Source: CAZUHB01 sp964620445
GTDB lineage: Bacteria; Planctomycetota; B15-G4; CAYZWU01
Direction of reading: 5' to 3'
DNA length: 64,000 nucleotides
NCBI GenBank assembly: GCA_964620445.1
Contig: CAZUHB010000003.1
Location: 1-64,000, forward strand
The translations under genes and the position numbers were made by a program. Positions 17,750 to 25,549 of the stretch are shown here, piece by piece; position 1 is the first letter of the stretch; each line of letters opens with the position of its first letter. Below the pieces are notes generated by a model. The model saw nothing but the letters and a program-made list of their open reading frames with translations, ran no database searches and was not told the origin of the DNA.

Positions 17750-18262
17750 ATGAAAGCACTCGATGTTGGATGCGGTACGAAGAAACATGACGGGGCGGTC
17801 GGAATCGACAGGCTCGAACTCCCCCACATCGACATCGTCTGGAATCTCGACGATCTCCCGTGGCCGATCGAGGATTCGACCTTCGACCGCGTGATCCTGA
17901 GCCATGTGCTCGAGCACCTCGAAAATCCCGTTGCCACGCTCGACGAGGTCCATCGCGTGGCGCGATCCGGCGCCGAGGTGGAGATCGTCACACCCCACTT
18001 CTCGTCGATCAGCTCCTGGAAAGATCCCACCCACCGCCATCATTTCGCACTGGAAACCTTCGATTTTTTCGTCGAGCCCGAGTATGGCACGGACAGGCCT
18101 CCCAAGTTCGAATTGATCGAACGCAAGCTCAGTTTTCGCAGCGGGATCATCTCTGCCGTGGCGCGTGTATGGGCTTTCTTGTCGATCAGGGCCTACGAAC
18201 GGACCGCCGCCTTCCGCTATCCGGCGCGGAACATGTTCGTGCGTTTCAAAGTGGTGAAATGA
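17750..18262 (+). CDS. Class I SAM-dependent methyltransferase
   Basis: 170 aa. Motif I is ALDVGCGTKKHDG at residues 3-15, the acidic loop is VGIDRLELPHIDI, and the post-I region DRVILSHVLEHLENP is characteristic of the methyltransferase type 11 group. The start at 17750 directly follows AGAGAGGTG. It is short for the family, ending soon after the core fold. Divergent from the secreted repeat protein, followed by the giant beta-helix gene on the same strand about 200 bases away. Substrate unknown; relatives act on small molecules, glycans or lipids. Confidence 0.8.
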   Translation: MKALDVGCGTKKHDGAVGIDRLELPHIDIVWNLDDLPWPIEDSTFDRVILSHVLEHLENPVATLDEVHRVARSGAEVEIVTPHFSSISSWKDPTHRHHFALETFDFFVEPEYGTDRPPKFELIERKLSFRSGIISAVARVWAFLSIRAYERTAAFRYPARNMFVRFKVVK

Positions 18263-18465
18263 TCTCCACACTCTCCGCGTGACCGTCGAGTCCTTGTTTT
18301 CCCAGTCTTGCGAGATATGTACGAAATTCGACGCCATTCATATTTATGTGGGATTCCACGGCAAAATTTTATATATTCCAATTAACCTGTTGTGTTTTCA
18401 GGCGGTGAATCACATGCAGGGCGGGGATTGATAAAGAAAAATGACTTTTCGGAAGGACCTAAACA

Positions 18466-21400
18466 ATGTCCAGGGGATTCTTTCTCACGATCGTTCTTTT
18501 GCTGTTCCCAATACTGGGATCGGTCCAGTCGAGCACGATCTTTGTTCCCGATGACCATAACACGATCCAGGGGGCGATCGACGCTTCGGCCGACTTCGAC
18601 ACGATCATCGTGAGGGCGGGCACGTGGATCGAGGGGATCGATTTCAGAGGCAAAAGGATCACCATTCAAAGCAAATCGGGCGCCGCGGCGACCACGATCG
18701 ACGGAAACAGCGCCGGAAGCACGGTCACCTTTGCCACGGGCGAAGGGGCGGACAGCGTGATCGACGGTTTTTCGATCACGAACGGCCTCGCCGCCCGCGG
18801 CGGCGGAATCCTCTGCGACAACGCGACCCCGGCTATCAAGAACTGCATCATCTCGGGCAACAGAACCGACGACGGAACCTATCCGAGCGGCGACGGCGGC
18901 GACGGCGCGGGGATCTACTCCTCCCCAACGATCACCCTTTCGATCGAACACTGCACCGTGATCAACAACCGGACCGGCAAGGGCGGAGACAACTACCTCG
19001 GCGGCAACGGCGGCCGAGGGGGGCACGGCGCCGGGATTTTCTGCGGCACCCTGATCATGACCGAATGCACGGTGGAGCAGAACGAGACCGGTGAGGGAGG
19101 CGGTGTCGACGACTGGGGCGGCACGTGCGGCAACGGCGGAGACGGGGGCGGGATCCACTGCACCACGGCAACGATCACTGCGAGCACGATCACCCTCAAC
19201 CGGACAGGTAGCGGCGGAATCGACTACTACGGCGACAATATCGGGGGCCAGGGCGGATGTGGCGGCGGAGTGCTCTGCGCGGCTCCAGGTCAACTGGACA
19301 TCGCGGACTCTCACATCACGGCGAACACGACCGGTTCGGGCAGCGGTGAAGCGTGGGGCGGCGGAATCGGAGGTAACGGCGGGCACGGGGGCGGCCTCCA
19401 CTGCGTGGGCATCACGCTCAGCGGCTGCACGGTCACCGGAAACGGTACGGGGAATGGCGGGGACACATGGAACGAAGGGGGCCACGGCGGCAATGGCGGC
19501 GGAATCCACTGTTCCACCGCAACGATCGACGGCTGCACCATCGCCGGCAACAAGACAGGCTGGGGCGGCTGGGCTCCCGGCTCCTCTCCCGGTCCTCTGT
19601 CCCGCAACAACAGATCGGCGGTCGCCGGAAACGGCGGCGCCGGGGCGGGACTCTACTGCGAGAATGCAACGATCGACTCCACGGTCATCGGCAACAACGA
19701 AACGGGCTACGGCGGTTTCTCGGAATGGACCAGCGGTCTCGGCGGAGACGGCGGCGGCATCTATTGCACGGCATGGGATCTCCGCCTCTCCGGCTGCACG
19801 GTGGACGGAAATCTGACCGGCGACGGCGGCAACGGCTACGAGGCGAGCGGCCACGGCGGAAAGGGCGCGGGCATCTGCGCGCCCTTCTCGTCGCCTCTCG
19901 ACATCATCGAATCGACCATCTCCGGCAACACCACGGGACGCGGCGGGAATGGCGACGGAGTCTACGGCGGATCGGGAGTGGGAAGCGGTGGCAACGGCGG
20001 CGGCATCCTCTGCGATACCCTGACCCTCACGAACAGCACCCTGGCCGGAAACCGGACCGGTGACGGAGGTGACGTGGAACTCACCTTGCAGGCGGGCAAT
20101 GGCGGATCTGGCGGCGCGGTCCACGCGGCATCGGCCACGATGACCGGCTGTGCGATCCTGGACAACCGGACCGGAGCCGGCGGAGACTGCGAGGACAGCG
20201 GCAGCAGCGCCGGTCATGGCGGTTCGGGAGCCGGAATCTGGGCCGGCGCGGCGGTTCTCGACGGGTGCATGGTGTGCGGCAACTCGACCGGCCCGGGAGG
20301 CGCGGTGATTTACGGCGGCGACAGCGCGGGCAGTGGAGGTTCAGGCGCGGGTCTGTTCACCGACTCCGGGGCGGTCACGAACTGCACCTTTTCGAACAAC
20401 ACGGCCGGCAACGGGGGATCCTGTCAGAATGCCCCCGGCGGCGGCGGCCACGGCGGCGGCGGAGCGGGGATCCGTTGCGTCACCGGAACGATCGTCAACT
20501 GCCTCGTCGTTCACAACAGCTCCGGCGATGGAGGCGACTGCAACCAGTCCGGAGGGGATGCCGGAAACGGCGGGAGTGGAGCCGGAATCGAGGGGACCTT
20601 CGAGACCCTGTCGAGTTGCACCGTCTGCGACAACAGCGCCGGCGCAGGAGGGATCGCGATCAACGCGGGGAGCGACGGCCTGGACGGAACGGGCGGTGGT
20701 AGCCTCTCGACCGACATGACGGTCAACGACTCGATCCTGTGGGGCAACCAGCCGGATCAGATCGACGGCTCGAATCTGAGTGTGCACTACTCCGATGTGC
20801 AGGACGGCTGGGGCGAATCATGGTTCGATCCGACCACCTGTCTCGACAACGATCCGCTTTTCGACACGACCTTTCCCGGCGGTGCGTACTTTCTCAGCCA
20901 TGTCGAGACCGGGCATGCGGCGAACAGCCCCTGCATCGATCTGGGCGATCCCAACTCTCCCATGGTGACCGGCACCACGCGGATAGACGGCGAACAGGAC
21001 AAGGACCGCCTCGACATGGGGTATCACTATCCTCCCGTGAAAATCCTCAACGTGCCCGAAACGTACGCGACGATCCAGGGCGCCATCGACGCTGCCGCGG
21101 ACAGGGATGTGGTCCTCGTCTCCCCGGGGACATATTTCGAGAACATCGACTTCACGGGCAAGGCGATCTCGGTCAGGAGCAGCCGGGGCGCGGCGCTCAC
21201 CAGAATCGACGGCCAGCGGGCGGACAGCGTGGTCAGATTCGCAACGAAGGAGACCTCGCTCTCGGCGCTCGTGGGTTTCACGATCACCAACGGCGACGGC
21301 ACGGCGGCCCAACCGGGAGGGGGCGGCATCACCTGCGACGGTGCATCACCGGTGATCGCTCAGAACGTGATCGAGTTGAATCACGCGGGGGGCGGAGGCG

Positions 21401-22206
21401 GAATCTTCTGCTCGAACGGCGCCGCTCCGATCATCGTGTGCAATTTCATCAGGGCGAACACGTGTGAACTCGACGGCGGCGGCGGCGTGTACTGCGCCGG
21501 CTCTTCGCCTATCATCACGAACAACACGATTGTCGACAATGACTCCCTCGGACATGGCGGCGGTATCCGCTGCAACGATTCGAGGCCTGCCGTGACCAAC
21601 TGCATCGTCCGCCGAAACCTCCCCGAGCAGATCGACGGTCCCGATGCGGTCGCCGCTTACTGCAACGTGGAAGGAGGCAGGCCTGGCCCGGGCAACATCG
21701 ATTTCGATCCAAAATTCGTCGATGCGTCGGCCGGCGACATCCACATCCTCTTCGGATCTCCATGCCTCAACAGGGGGCTCAACACGGCCCCGCACCTGCC
21801 GAACGTGGATTTCGAGGGCGATCCGCGCGTCGCGGATGGAACGGTCGACATGGGCGCTGACGAATTCCACCTCCATCTCTATTTCGCCGGTGACCTCGCG
21901 CCAGGGGCAGAGGTGGACCTCCGCGTCGTGGGCTTGCCCGGCCTCGAGCCTGTTCTCGCCATCGTGGGCACAGAGTTGCACGATCCGCCCCTCTCCACCC
22001 CCTACGGCGATCTTTTTCTCAAGGCGCCTTTCAGCGCTCACTGGAATATGGGCAAGATCGACGGCAACGGCCTGTTGATCCACCCCTTTGTGGTTCCTCT
22101 GGAAGTGACGCCGGGAAAGGAATACCACTTCCAGTCTCTGGCGGGAGAGCTCAACGAACCGTCGACCGCACTGACGAACCTGATGACTCTGGGAATATTC
22201 GATTAG
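18466..22206 (+). CDS. Giant secreted glycine-rich beta-helix protein
   Basis: 1246 aa. Signal peptide at residues 1-22. Residues 25-130 begin a parallel beta-helix (VPDDHNTIQGAIDASAD). From about 140 to 760 come some 16 coils of about 36-45 aa, each with G-G/A-G-I-x-C, a beta strand, then N-x-T/S-G followed by a Gly/Asn/Asp-rich insert. A second beta-helix start (VPETYATIQGAIDAAAD, about 860) leads to VDMGADEF and a C-terminal domain of about 110 aa homologous to that of the propeller/beta-helix protein. GGAAGGA lies nine bases before the ATG. Probably surface-exposed or released; could be an adhesin, S-layer-associated or polysaccharide-binding protein (inference). Confidence 0.8.
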   Translation: MSRGFFLTIVLLLFPILGSVQSSTIFVPDDHNTIQGAIDASADFDTIIVRAGTWIEGIDFRGKRITIQSKSGAAATTIDGNSAGSTVTFATGEGADSVIDGFSITNGLAARGGGILCDNATPAIKNCIISGNRTDDGTYPSGDGGDGAGIYSSPTITLSIEHCTVINNRTGKGGDNYLGGNGGRGGHGAGIFCGTLIMTECTVEQNETGEGGGVDDWGGTCGNGGDGGGIHCTTATITASTITLNRTGSGGIDYYGDNIGGQGGCGGGVLCAAPGQLDIADSHITANTTGSGSGEAWGGGIGGNGGHGGGLHCVGITLSGCTVTGNGTGNGGDTWNEGGHGGNGGGIHCSTATIDGCTIAGNKTGWGGWAPGSSPGPLSRNNRSAVAGNGGAGAGLYCENATIDSTVIGNNETGYGGFSEWTSGLGGDGGGIYCTAWDLRLSGCTVDGNLTGDGGNGYEASGHGGKGAGICAPFSSPLDIIESTISGNTTGRGGNGDGVYGGSGVGSGGNGGGILCDTLTLTNSTLAGNRTGDGGDVELTLQAGNGGSGGAVHAASATMTGCAILDNRTGAGGDCEDSGSSAGHGGSGAGIWAGAAVLDGCMVCGNSTGPGGAVIYGGDSAGSGGSGAGLFTDSGAVTNCTFSNNTAGNGGSCQNAPGGGGHGGGGAGIRCVTGTIVNCLVVHNSSGDGGDCNQSGGDAGNGGSGAGIEGTFETLSSCTVCDNSAGAGGIAINAGSDGLDGTGGGSLSTDMTVNDSILWGNQPDQIDGSNLSVHYSDVQDGWGESWFDPTTCLDNDPLFDTTFPGGAYFLSHVETGHAANSPCIDLGDPNSPMVTGTTRIDGEQDKDRLDMGYHYPPVKILNVPETYATIQGAIDAAADRDVVLVSPGTYFENIDFTGKAISVRSSRGAALTRIDGQRADSVVRFATKETSLSALVGFTITNGDGTAAQPGGGGITCDGASPVIAQNVIELNHAGGGGGIFCSNGAAPIIVCNFIRANTCELDGGGGVYCAGSSPIITNNTIVDNDSLGHGGGIRCNDSRPAVTNCIVRRNLPEQIDGPDAVAAYCNVEGGRPGPGNIDFDPKFVDASAGDIHILFGSPCLNRGLNTAPHLPNVDFEGDPRVADGTVDMGADEFHLHLYFAGDLAPGAEVDLRVVGLPGLEPVLAIVGTELHDPPLSTPYGDLFLKAPFSAHWNMGKIDGNGLLIHPFVVPLEVTPGKEYHFQSLAGELNEPSTALTNLMTLGIFD

Positions 22207-22247
22207 TCCCCGAAAAGCGCGCGGCACGGAGTGATCGTGTGGAGGGA

Positions 22248-24140
22248 TTACTTGCCGATTGTCGAGGCGTGTTTGCCCGGTCTCCGATGCCCTCTGTCCG
22301 GAAGCTTGCTCTGGTCGTCGTCCGTCCCGGGTTTTGCCAGGCGTGAGCCGCGCTTGTCGCCCACCGGGTAGAGTTCGGCTGCCCGCCGCATCATCTGGAG
22401 CTTGCCCACCTGCTCCGAGGCGGGACGCTTCGGATTGAAGCCGTAATCATTGTGAAGCGTTTTGTGAATGATGTAGAGGGCGGCCCACTTCGTTCTGCTC
22501 GACATGGTCTCCGACGAAAGGTAGTCGACGAGAACGAGAAGGTCCTGCCGCGTGGTGCCCTTCAGGAGTTCGCGCACGAGACGGTGATGCACCGGCGTAC
22601 GCTTCAGTTTTTCGAGGAGCCAGGCGCGGTCGCCGTTCTTGGCTCTCCGTGCGATCGAACGATCGATCCGGCTCTGTTCGGCCTTTGCGGCGATGGCGGC
22701 CACGTCCGGTTCGAATTCGCTCGCGAAAGCGAGGTTGACGAAGATACTGAAGATCTTGTCATAATCGGAGAGTTGCACGCAATTGCCGCCCGTCGCCTGC
22801 GAGAGGCGGCTGTACATTTCGACAACCGACTTCTCGGTGAACGCCGACGTGTCCTCATCGCCCAGGCAGACGGCGTGTACGATCCCGTCCGCACGCCGGA
22901 ACTCGGCGAGGAGCCGGAAGAGCTTCCGCTCGTCCTCCCTGTGGTACCCGGAGTCTCCGATGAGGAGAACGACCTTCTGGGCCTTGGGCCGCCAGAAGAG
23001 ATGGTGGATGGCGCGCCTGAGACCTTCGTAGACGGCTTCTTCCCGGTCGCCGCCGCCTTCGGCCTCCAGCCCCTCGAGGAAGTTGAGGAGCTCGAAACGG
23101 TCTCTCGAGAATTCCGTCGCGTGCGTCACGTACTCGTCCTTCTGATCCCGGTAGGCAACGATCGACAGTCTCAGATCCGGAACGACGTGGACGAGACCGG
23201 AGATGAGCCGGTCCACGGTCACTTTCGCCTCGTTGATGAAGCGTTCCATGCTCGACGTCGTATCCATGACGAACACCACATCGATCCCGGTCCTCCGCAG
23301 TCCCTCGATGTAGCTGCGCGCGCCGGCCGAGATGTTTCTCAGCGGGTCGCCCCCGAGGCCTGATGGCCATCCCGCGAAAGCGCCGCCGCCGATCCCGATC
23401 GTCCCGGGATCGAGGTGAAGCGGAGATTCATCCTTGTCGGGAAGAGGATCCGGATCGATTTGCTCCTCGTTCAGGTAGTCGGGGATGTCATCGGGAAAGA
23501 GTTCAGGCTCATCGAATTCGATTTCCTTCTTTTCTTCTTCCTTGTCGAGGAGAGCCAGGTCGGTCACATCGTCGACCTCGACGAGAATCTTGTCGGTGTC
23601 GTACTCTGCAAACCGCAGGTAGGGCACATCGTAGACCAGAGCCAGAATAAACACGTGCAGCAAGAGTGACAGAGTGAACGCGGGCGCTCTCCTGAAGAGC
23701 GCGATCGCGGCTGCGAGCACCTGGAGTCTGGGCGGTTTCGCCTCGGGACGCACCGAGCGCCGCGCAAAGGTGCCGAGACGCAGGATCGGTGAAGCGATCG
23801 GTCCGAGCGCCAGTTCGGACTCTGAAATCTCTGATCGGCCTTCGCTGCTGATCACCGGAATCCCGCCGATCATGATTTCCTGGTCCCCGGTGAGCGGCAG
23901 GTGTTTGTGTTTCCGGTCACCGTGTATCACCCCGGCGGCCGAGTCGAGGTCGGTAAGGAGGAAGGCGCCGTTCTTGAATTCGATCCGGCAGTGAATGGGA
24001 GAGACTGATTCGTGAGCGATCTGGATCGTACAGCTCGGATCGCGCCCGATCGTCACCACATCGCCCTCGCGAACCTCGAAGGTTCCTTTCTTTTCTTCTC
24101 CGAGGGTCAATCGGATTGTGCGGACGCGGATTTTGTCCAT
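22248..24140 (-). CDS. FHA domain / TM / von Willebrand A domain protein
   Basis: 630 aa. Residues 1-105 form an FHA phosphothreonine-recognition domain (VVTIGRDPSCTIQI, then SPIHCRIEFKNG). A single membrane helix near 155-175 (FTLSLLLHVFILALVYDV) is followed by an acidic stretch of about 100 aa and a VWA domain from about 280 (VVFVMDTTSSMERF, a DxTxS MIDAS variant; RLSIVAYRDQKDEYVT; KVVLLIGDSGYHR). This topology puts the phosphopeptide reader in the cytoplasm and the metal-dependent adhesion domain outside. The C-terminal 130 aa are helical. Convergent with the beta-helix gene. No kinase is adjacent. Confidence 0.8.
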   Translation of the reverse strand: MDKIRVRTIRLTLGEEKKGTFEVREGDVVTIGRDPSCTIQIAHESVSPIHCRIEFKNGAFLLTDLDSAAGVIHGDRKHKHLPLTGDQEIMIGGIPVISSEGRSEISESELALGPIASPILRLGTFARRSVRPEAKPPRLQVLAAAIALFRRAPAFTLSLLLHVFILALVYDVPYLRFAEYDTDKILVEVDDVTDLALLDKEEEKKEIEFDEPELFPDDIPDYLNEEQIDPDPLPDKDESPLHLDPGTIGIGGGAFAGWPSGLGGDPLRNISAGARSYIEGLRRTGIDVVFVMDTTSSMERFINEAKVTVDRLISGLVHVVPDLRLSIVAYRDQKDEYVTHATEFSRDRFELLNFLEGLEAEGGGDREEAVYEGLRRAIHHLFWRPKAQKVVLLIGDSGYHREDERKLFRLLAEFRRADGIVHAVCLGDEDTSAFTEKSVVEMYSRLSQATGGNCVQLSDYDKIFSIFVNLAFASEFEPDVAAIAAKAEQSRIDRSIARRAKNGDRAWLLEKLKRTPVHHRLVRELLKGTTRQDLLVLVDYLSSETMSSRTKWAALYIIHKTLHNDYGFNPKRPASEQVGKLQMMRRAAELYPVGDKRGSRLAKPGTDDDQSKLPDRGHRRPGKHASTIGK

Positions 24141-24319
24141 CAGTCTCGTGGGGCAGTCAGAAAGTCTGCGTTCTCCAAATATATGTTTCGGTCAAACTAA
24201 ATAGGTTATGTCGTTTAATTCGACCCTTCACAGGGAATAGCTGTAGACTAACCTCAGCCAATTTACTTTGATTGAGTGGCTTATGTAACTCGAAATCCTA
24301 CCCTATTTAGGATCAACTG

Positions 24320-24907
24320 ATGAGCCGTAAGTCGCATTTTCGCATCACGGGAGGAATTTTCAAGGGTCGGCTGCTTAATGTTCCGAAAGATCGTGCCACC
24401 CGCCCGATGCAGGGATCTCTTCGCGAAACACTTTTTAACGTGCTCCGCCCCGGACTTGAAGGCGCTTCGGTGCTCGATCTCTTCTCGGGCACGGGCAGCA
24501 TCGGCCTCGAGGCATTGAGTCGCGGCGCTGCGACCGCCACCTTTTTCGAGCGCCATAAACCTGCTCTGGATATATTGAGACAAAACATCATTTTACTCGA
24601 TGTGGAAGCCCAGACAGCGGTATTTACCATCGATCTGCTCAAATTGAGAGCATTTCCCGACACTCCCTTCGCCCCGTACGACATCATATTCGCGGACCCT
24701 CCATTTGCATTCCAGGATCCGGGCACGGAACGCGAACTGACGCCTCTGGTGAGGCTCCTCGTCGAAAAGAGCGCCGTGGGGCCGGACGCGGTGCTCGTTC
24801 ACCAGTTGCGAAAAAAACAGTCGCCTCCCGAAAGGATCGAACGCTTCGCCCTACAAAAGGAGAAGCAGCAGGGATCGGTAAGGCTCGCCTTCTATTGCTA
24901 TTCATGA
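24320..24907 (+). CDS. rsmD: 16S rRNA (guanine966-N2)-methyltransferase RsmD
   Basis: 195 aa, normal for the family. It opens with FRITGGIFKGRLLNVP and TRPMQGSLRETLFNVL, the RsmD N-terminal signature; motif I is VLDLFSGTGSIGLEAL (about residues 51-66) and the catalytic motif is DPPF (126-129). It methylates G966 of 16S rRNA. AGGA precedes the ATG. Upstream is the divergent FHA-VWA gene. Confidence 0.93.
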   Translation: MSRKSHFRITGGIFKGRLLNVPKDRATRPMQGSLRETLFNVLRPGLEGASVLDLFSGTGSIGLEALSRGAATATFFERHKPALDILRQNIILLDVEAQTAVFTIDLLKLRAFPDTPFAPYDIIFADPPFAFQDPGTERELTPLVRLLVEKSAVGPDAVLVHQLRKKQSPPERIERFALQKEKQQGSVRLAFYCYS

Positions 24908-24944
24908 ATAGCCTGAAAAGATTTCTTTGCCGCCGGAGGAAGCG

Positions 24945-24978
24945 GTAATTCTCAATTACTTAATATTTTGAGAGTTAC
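24945..24978. other. Stem-loop downstream of rsmD
   Basis: GTAATTCTCAA (24945-24955) and TTGAGAGTTAC (24968-24978) form an 11-bp stem with one G-U pair around a 12-base loop. No T run follows, so it is not a classical terminator. It sits in a 213-base AT-rich gap. Confidence 0.6.
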
Positions 24979-25120
24979 GACTCACGCAACGAGGATCACT
25001 CAACTCTTATATCAATAAATTTAGTTATTTAAACATCAAGGTTACATATATTTTGGTCGATATGTTTCACCAGCCAGGTGGTTGACGGAATGAAGAGGCA
25101 ATCACCTACGGACCAAGAGC

Positions 25121-25381
25121 TTGAAAACTGACAAGAGTATCCTGGAGTCACACGAAAGTGGAGGCGATAGGACAAGGATCAGGGAGATTGGCGAGGTGAG
25201 CAAAAAGAGGTGTCCTAGACAAAAACAGCACGATGAAATCTTTCCTTCCAAGAAGGGAAAGATGTCGCACCAGGCACGATTGCGCAAAATCAAGCAGATC
25301 GTCAAGGACGAGAACTATGTAACGGAGGAAAAACTGGAAGAAGCGATCGAACGGCTGATCGACACGATCATATTCTCATAG
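25121..25381 (+). CDS. Small protein with FlgM-like C-terminus (putative anti-sigma factor)
   Basis: 86 aa from a TTG. The last 40 residues read ARLRKIKQIVKDENYVTEE then KLEEAIERLIDTI, matching the shape of FlgM-family anti-sigma-28 proteins (basic 'RI..I...I..G.Y' followed by 'EKL..A...L'). The N-terminal half is basic and low complexity. The start is unclear: TTG 25121 has a weak AAGAG; a GTG at 25196 with GGGAG upstream and an ATG at 25263 are alternatives. A 13-codon frame from an ATG at 25089 ends just inside this gene. Family call from pattern only. Confidence 0.5.
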   Translation: MKTDKSILESHESGGDRTRIREIGEVSKKRCPRQKQHDEIFPSKKGKMSHQARLRKIKQIVKDENYVTEEKLEEAIERLIDTIIFS

Positions 25382-25414
25382 TTTTTCAAAACTGAGCATC
25401 TTCCCTTTTTCGAC

Positions 25415-25458
25415 GGGACGGCCGGGCCCAAGCGCGCCCGGTCGTCCCATGTTTTTTT
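25415..25458 (+). terminator. Rho-independent terminator before recN
   Basis: GGGACGGCCGGGC (25415-25427) pairs with GCCCGGTCGTCCC (25436-25448) with one G-U pair and an 8-base loop, followed by ATGTTTTTTT. Confidence 0.85.
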
Positions 25459-25549
25459 GCACGAACATCCTTTCGCGCGGCGGGTGCCACGTCTTTTCGC
25501 TTGCGGGCGCTCCCGACTCCTGTTATCTCATCATCATTTGGTCCTGGCC

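Noticed and set aside
17591..18337. 5' extension of the secreted repeat protein
   Set aside because: No signal peptide, overlaps the methyltransferase on the other strand, and a GGAGG-ATG-signal peptide start exists at 17590.
18382..20217. 611-codon minus-strand frame
   Set aside because: Antisense shadow of the glycine-rich repeats; its Ala/Val/Arg repeats only mirror the repeat DNA.
18880..20760. Repeats in the beta-helix gene as a CRISPR array
   Set aside because: Units are in-frame, degenerate, 100-140 bp and encode protein coils; no constant repeat/spacer pattern.
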